From Petrosia ficiformis (lineage: Eukaryota; Porifera; Demospongiae; Haplosclerida; Petrosiidae), in NCBI GenBank assembly GCA_947044365.1, contig OX345645.1:1597856-1661855 (forward strand): 64,000 nt of DNA. The letters run 5' to 3'. Below, piece by piece: positions 60,707-64,000 of this stretch; within the stretch, counting starts at the first letter, position 1, and each line of letters begins with the position of its first letter. The notes beneath the pieces were generated by a model, which saw only the letters and a list, made by a program, of their open reading frames with translations, did not search any database and was not told where the DNA came from. The translations under genes and the position numbers were made by a program.

Positions 60707-61013
60707 TTATATATAATTATATACATATATATATGCAAACGTATTACATACATACATGCATACATTCACATACATACACACATACATATATACATACATA
60801 CATACATACATACACACATACATATATACATATATACATACATACATACATACATACATACACACATATATATACATACATACATACATACATATTTATA
60901 TATACATGTAATTATATACATATATATATACAAACATATATACATAAACATATATGCAAAAAAAAACTGTACATATGTACATATGTACATTCATTGCATA
61001 CACATACATACAA
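60498..61013. repeat. (TACA)n / (TA)n microsatellite block, duplicate
   Basis: Same length and interruptions as 40885-41400. Confidence 0.95.
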
Positions 61014-61630
61014 TGATGATTAATAAACTAGTTTGAACCATATGTCTCTACCAGTGGTAGTTTGAGACACTTTATTAACTAGTTTAATGAAGTGGGTTTA
61101 CACTGATTTTTGATTTAACCAGTTACATTTTAAATGCTCCAGTATAAACAAGGATTATATATACACATGTATGTAGTACATATGGCATATATTTATTCAG
61201 GGAATACTTACACTATGAAATACAATTTGTAATAATTCAAATATTGGCATACGAATGGCATAAATGTTCTTACTGAAGTACAGTCAAGTACAAGTACAAG
61301 TACATGTACTTGCTGAAGTACAGTCAAATACATGTACTCAGAAGATACTGAAGTACACTACAAGTACAAGTAGATGTACTTCCTGAAATATAGTCAAGTA
61401 CAAGTACATGTACTTACTGAAGTACAGTCAAGTACATGTAGATGTATAAAAGCACTTTCCTCATATCAAATACATGTAAAAGTACATGTAAGGTATTCAT
61501 GTGATTTCATTTGTTTTTTATTATTTTGGCAGACTAAAGATGTAGCTATTCAAAACAGTTGAACTTTTGACAACATCTAGACACCTATGTAAGTGAAGGG
61601 TGTAGCTACACCAGACTATAGAAACATAAA

Positions 61631-61936
61631 CATTGAGTCACCTATGATGAGGATGAAAAAAATGGCTACATATATCTGATAGAAGTATTGTTAAAACGCC
61701 TCATGCTACCCACTAGCATATTATTTGGATCAACGCCTGCATTTCACATTGATTTTTACCTCTTTTCCTTTCTTCAGACATTTTCTTGGATCTTTGCTTT
61801 CTGTCCTAAACTGCATAAAAGCATCATTCTTTGTTTTGCAGTGGTTACCATAGTGATGAGCTGCACCCATTAGTACTGCAGATGTAACGTTCAGTTCTAC
61901 ATCGAGTTCTTGGGTACTCACCACTTCCGCAGCCAT
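61631..61936 (-). pseudogene. NDUFA8 5' fragment, copy 3
   Basis: Copy of 42018-42323. Exon 1 is 61760-61936 ([19 protein letters not shown]); it has the same loss of the second cysteine ([11 protein letters not shown]) and the same break in exon 2. One residue differs from copy 2 (E for K at position 4). Confidence 0.9.
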
Positions 61937-61972
61937 CTTGCAATGAGGAGTCAATGGGCTGTGTTTTGATCC

Positions 61973-62111
61973 ACACCCGGGTCCCAGCAGTCGCGTACGC
62001 GCGTCGATCGAACGCCCCAGGCCGCCACGCCCTACGTAGGGGTCTGGCCTGGAGCGAGGGCTGAGCCTGTGGACGAGACTAGCAATTGCTGACTCGCTGA
62101 CACGCCCTTCC
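61973..62111. promoter_or_regulatory. GC-rich insert in the divergent promoter of NLR H
   Basis: Same GC-rich segment as 42360-42500, with CGCGTACGCGCGTCGATCG and CCCTACGTAGGG. It lacks the 7 bases ACTAAGC-like before CTCAGCTATG that C has. Confidence 0.75.
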
Positions 62112-62127
62112 CTTTCCCAGCTCAGCT

Positions 62128-62538
62128 ATGTCGCACCAATTACAACTTGAAGATTTAAAGACAGTAGTGTCAGATGTCTGTCAGTCATATTACGCATATC
62201 TCAGTGAAGCTCTAGAAGGAAAAACACTAGAGTTTGCACGGCAGCTATTCCAACGTAATATAATCAGTAACTCCGTCATGAGAAGTGCAAACTATGATGA
62301 TATTATGGCCGATTATATTGCAGGATTAAAATTAATTGATAGCAGCAAAGAGACTGTAGAAATATATTGTCAACATCTTTTAGAATCTCTTGATAAACTC
62401 GGAGAAGAACCAGCAAAAGTGTCCAAAAAATTGAAAAAGAAATGGCAAGAAGAAGTGAGCAAAAAATTTAATGGGATGTTTTTTTTAGCTGAGGAAATAA
62501 GTGAGTTTAAACTTACCAATGATAATAACTATAAGTGT

Positions 62539-62596
<58 letters not shown>

Positions 62597-63923
62597 TATA
62601 GATATTTTCATTTTCAAGAGGAAATGTCCCATCAGCCATGGGCTGGTCTACCTGGGAATCCTGAATATTTGTTTTACATGTCAGGAAGCTCTTTCTCTTG
62701 TGTTCAACAATCTTCCAGTTTTCGCTTATGCATATTATATATATATATATATATATAATTATATATATAATTTGTCTATCTACTTTTACCTTTTTTGGTC
62801 AATTTGTTTTTGCTTTGTCATCTTTTATTTACTATTTAAGCAATTGCATTTTAGTTCTGTATTAGTATTCTGGATATTCTTGTTTGAAAAAACTTGAAAT
62901 AAACAAGATTTTAGGTATATTGTAGCAATTGTACTAATTAAACTTATTAACTTTACATAACAGAACTGAACTAACTGAACTGCTTACTTAATTATATACA
63001 AAAACTATAGAATGTTTTAGACAAATCTAGATGCAAAACATGTGATCCTAAGTGTAAAAACACATGATGCTAACACAATACATGAATAGAAAAATGGGTA
63101 TTGTTATTATTGTAACTGTCAGGTTACCACATATATATATATATATATACATTTTTCACTCTTGCTTTATTTGTACATGCAGTCTTTAAATAAACTTTGT
63201 GATTTGTTAGGGGGGCACAAAGTATGCTAACAATTTACATTATTATAATAATCCATGTACCCACATTAAAATGTTTACTTACTCATTAGCAATAAAAACT
63301 ACATATTGTATTTTTTCACTCAAAAATAAATTATTAATGATGTATACACGTCACATTGTTATTATTTTCTGATAGCACGAACTGAAGAACTACACAAAGT
63401 GCAGAAAAATCTTTTAGGGATGCTCCCAGAAAGAAAACCATATAGAAGACAAAAGAAAAATGAACAAAACAGATCATCACATTGCTTTCTTTGGTACTAC
63501 AATACCATTATAGCAACATTTTCTAAGAATATTGAGATTTTAGAACCAGTTGCTGTGAAGCTAACAGAAGTACGAGTAATTGATGCTGCACAAAGGGACC
63601 AGATAAAGAGAATAACTTATAAGTCTATCAAAATCCAAGCATTGATGGAAGCAGTAGATGCCATGATCAAGAAAGCTGTTCAGCCACATATACAATTACG
63701 GAAATTTATGGGTGTATTAAATTTTTATGAGTGTTTCCATCATGTCATATATGAATTACAGCAACAAGGTTTGTTTTTTCGAAATTTAAAAATTAAATTT
63801 GAATTTATAATTTTGTCACAATAGGATTTATACCACTTCTCCCTGCTTTTGATTCTGCTTCACAAGTTTCTCACACTCATATTGAAGAAATAAAGTTGAT
63901 AACTGGTATTCGTATTGACACTG
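62128..63923 (+). CDS. NLR H: CARD-like exons 1-3 (gene continues past window)
   Basis: Near-copy of NLR C with an undamaged exon 2. Exons 62128-62500 (MSHQLQLEDLKTVV), 63376-63768 (TEELHKVQKNLLGMLPERK; 131 codons, CARD-like pattern ISKN-type IEILEPVAVKLTEVRVIDA) and 63825-63923, all phase 1. The window ends at 64000, 26 bases before the position where C has its exon 4 acceptor. Residue differences from C in exon 1: YYAYL for YYADL and KKFNG for KKCNG; A also has KKFNG, so C is the derived one. By analogy with C a NACHT-LRR exon should follow. Confidence 0.85.
62539..62597. repeat. (GATA)n microsatellite, NLR H intron 1
   Basis: Counterpart of 42930-42996, directly after the exon 1 region. 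Confidence 0.92.
62598..63375. other. NLR H intron 1, distal part
   Basis: AT-rich, with AT dinucleotide tracts at about 62735-62770 and 63130-63150. The part from about 63090 to the acceptor at 63375 is the piece missing from NLR C. Confidence 0.6.
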
Positions 63924-64000
63924 GTTAGTACATTTGAAAATTGATTTAATCATTAGTTGACTGGGACAGTATTGACTATTGAATGACTAGATGGACAAAT

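Larger units (their letters stand above)
59635..61630. other. intergenic between NLR G and the second NDUFA8 fragment (copy of 40022-42017)
   Basis: Repeats the left copy: a terminal-exon-like fragment at 60348-60452 on minus, a TACA microsatellite at 60498-61013 and GAAGTACAGTCAAGTAC tandem units at about 61271-61443. No gene. Confidence 0.7.
55412..64000 (+). repeat. segmental duplication, right copy (NLR G plus NLR H)
   Basis: Near-identical copy of 35799-44066 (offset 19613). Differences noticed: three residues in the NACHT-LRR exon of G, two in exon 1 of H, a 7-bp difference at about 62117, an AT repeat length change near 62740-62770, and the segment of about 328 bp at 63090-63410 that the left copy lacks. 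It runs off the window. Confidence 0.95.

Noticed and set aside
1..64000. CRISPR arrays, prokaryotic operons, ribosome binding sites, rRNA or tRNA genes
   Set aside because: Tandem arrays here have no unique spacers, genes are spliced GT-AG, and no RNA gene was recognised by eye; a covariance-model scan could still find a small one.

Overview
This is a eukaryotic, animal nuclear window. It is AT-rich, with short GT-AG introns, closely packed housekeeping genes, heavy minisatellite and TACA/TACATG microsatellite content and small MITE-like elements. A tandem family of NACHT-LRR (NLR) genes with Death-fold N-termini, next to compact metazoan genes, fits a demosponge best (Amphimedon-like is my best guess). 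That assignment is inference: there is no rRNA or other marker gene to anchor it.

Left part (1-30.6 kb), conserved single-copy genes. The first coding exon of casein kinase 1 gamma lies on the minus strand at 6459-6639, with an intron of more than 6 kb that is almost entirely tandem repeats. NDUFA13/GRIM-19 (7283-7834, +) is head-to-head with it. DTWD2, a tRNA acp3U transferase, is on the minus strand (8766-11838, 7 exons, 260 aa). It is head-to-head with a complete DmX-like/rabconnectin-3 alpha gene (11957-29631, +, 25 exons, 2960 aa by my splicing); only 118 bp separate the two start codons. NDUFA8 (30066-30540, -, 2 exons, four CX9C motifs) follows and is head-to-head with the first NLR gene.

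Right part (30.6-64 kb), an NLR array all on the plus strand. I call the units A (30622-35538), B (35896-40021), C (42522-46277), D (47714-51568), E (52054-53993, pseudogene), F (54276-54919, remnant), G (55509-59634, near-copy of B) and H (62128 to the window end, near-copy of C). Each complete unit has four exons: exon 1 is a Death domain (B, D, E, G) or a CARD-like helical domain (A, C, H); exon 2 is a second CARD-like domain; exon 3 is a short variable linker; exon 4 carries NACHT, winged-helix and a few LRRs. Every intron is phase 1, so the N-terminal modules are interchangeable in frame.

The array has grown by block duplication. About 8 kb (35799-44066) is repeated almost base for base at 55412-64000, including microsatellites of the same length. 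The left boundary of the block falls on an inverted repeat that also precedes the start codon of every Death-type NLR. Each CARD-type NLR carries a copy of the 5' half of NDUFA8 upstream; only the copy beside A belongs to an intact gene, so NDUFA8 was cut when its shared promoter was duplicated with the NLR. C has lost the splice acceptor of exon 2, E has a nonsense mutation and a truncated NACHT exon, and F fuses a CARD exon directly to an LRR tail.
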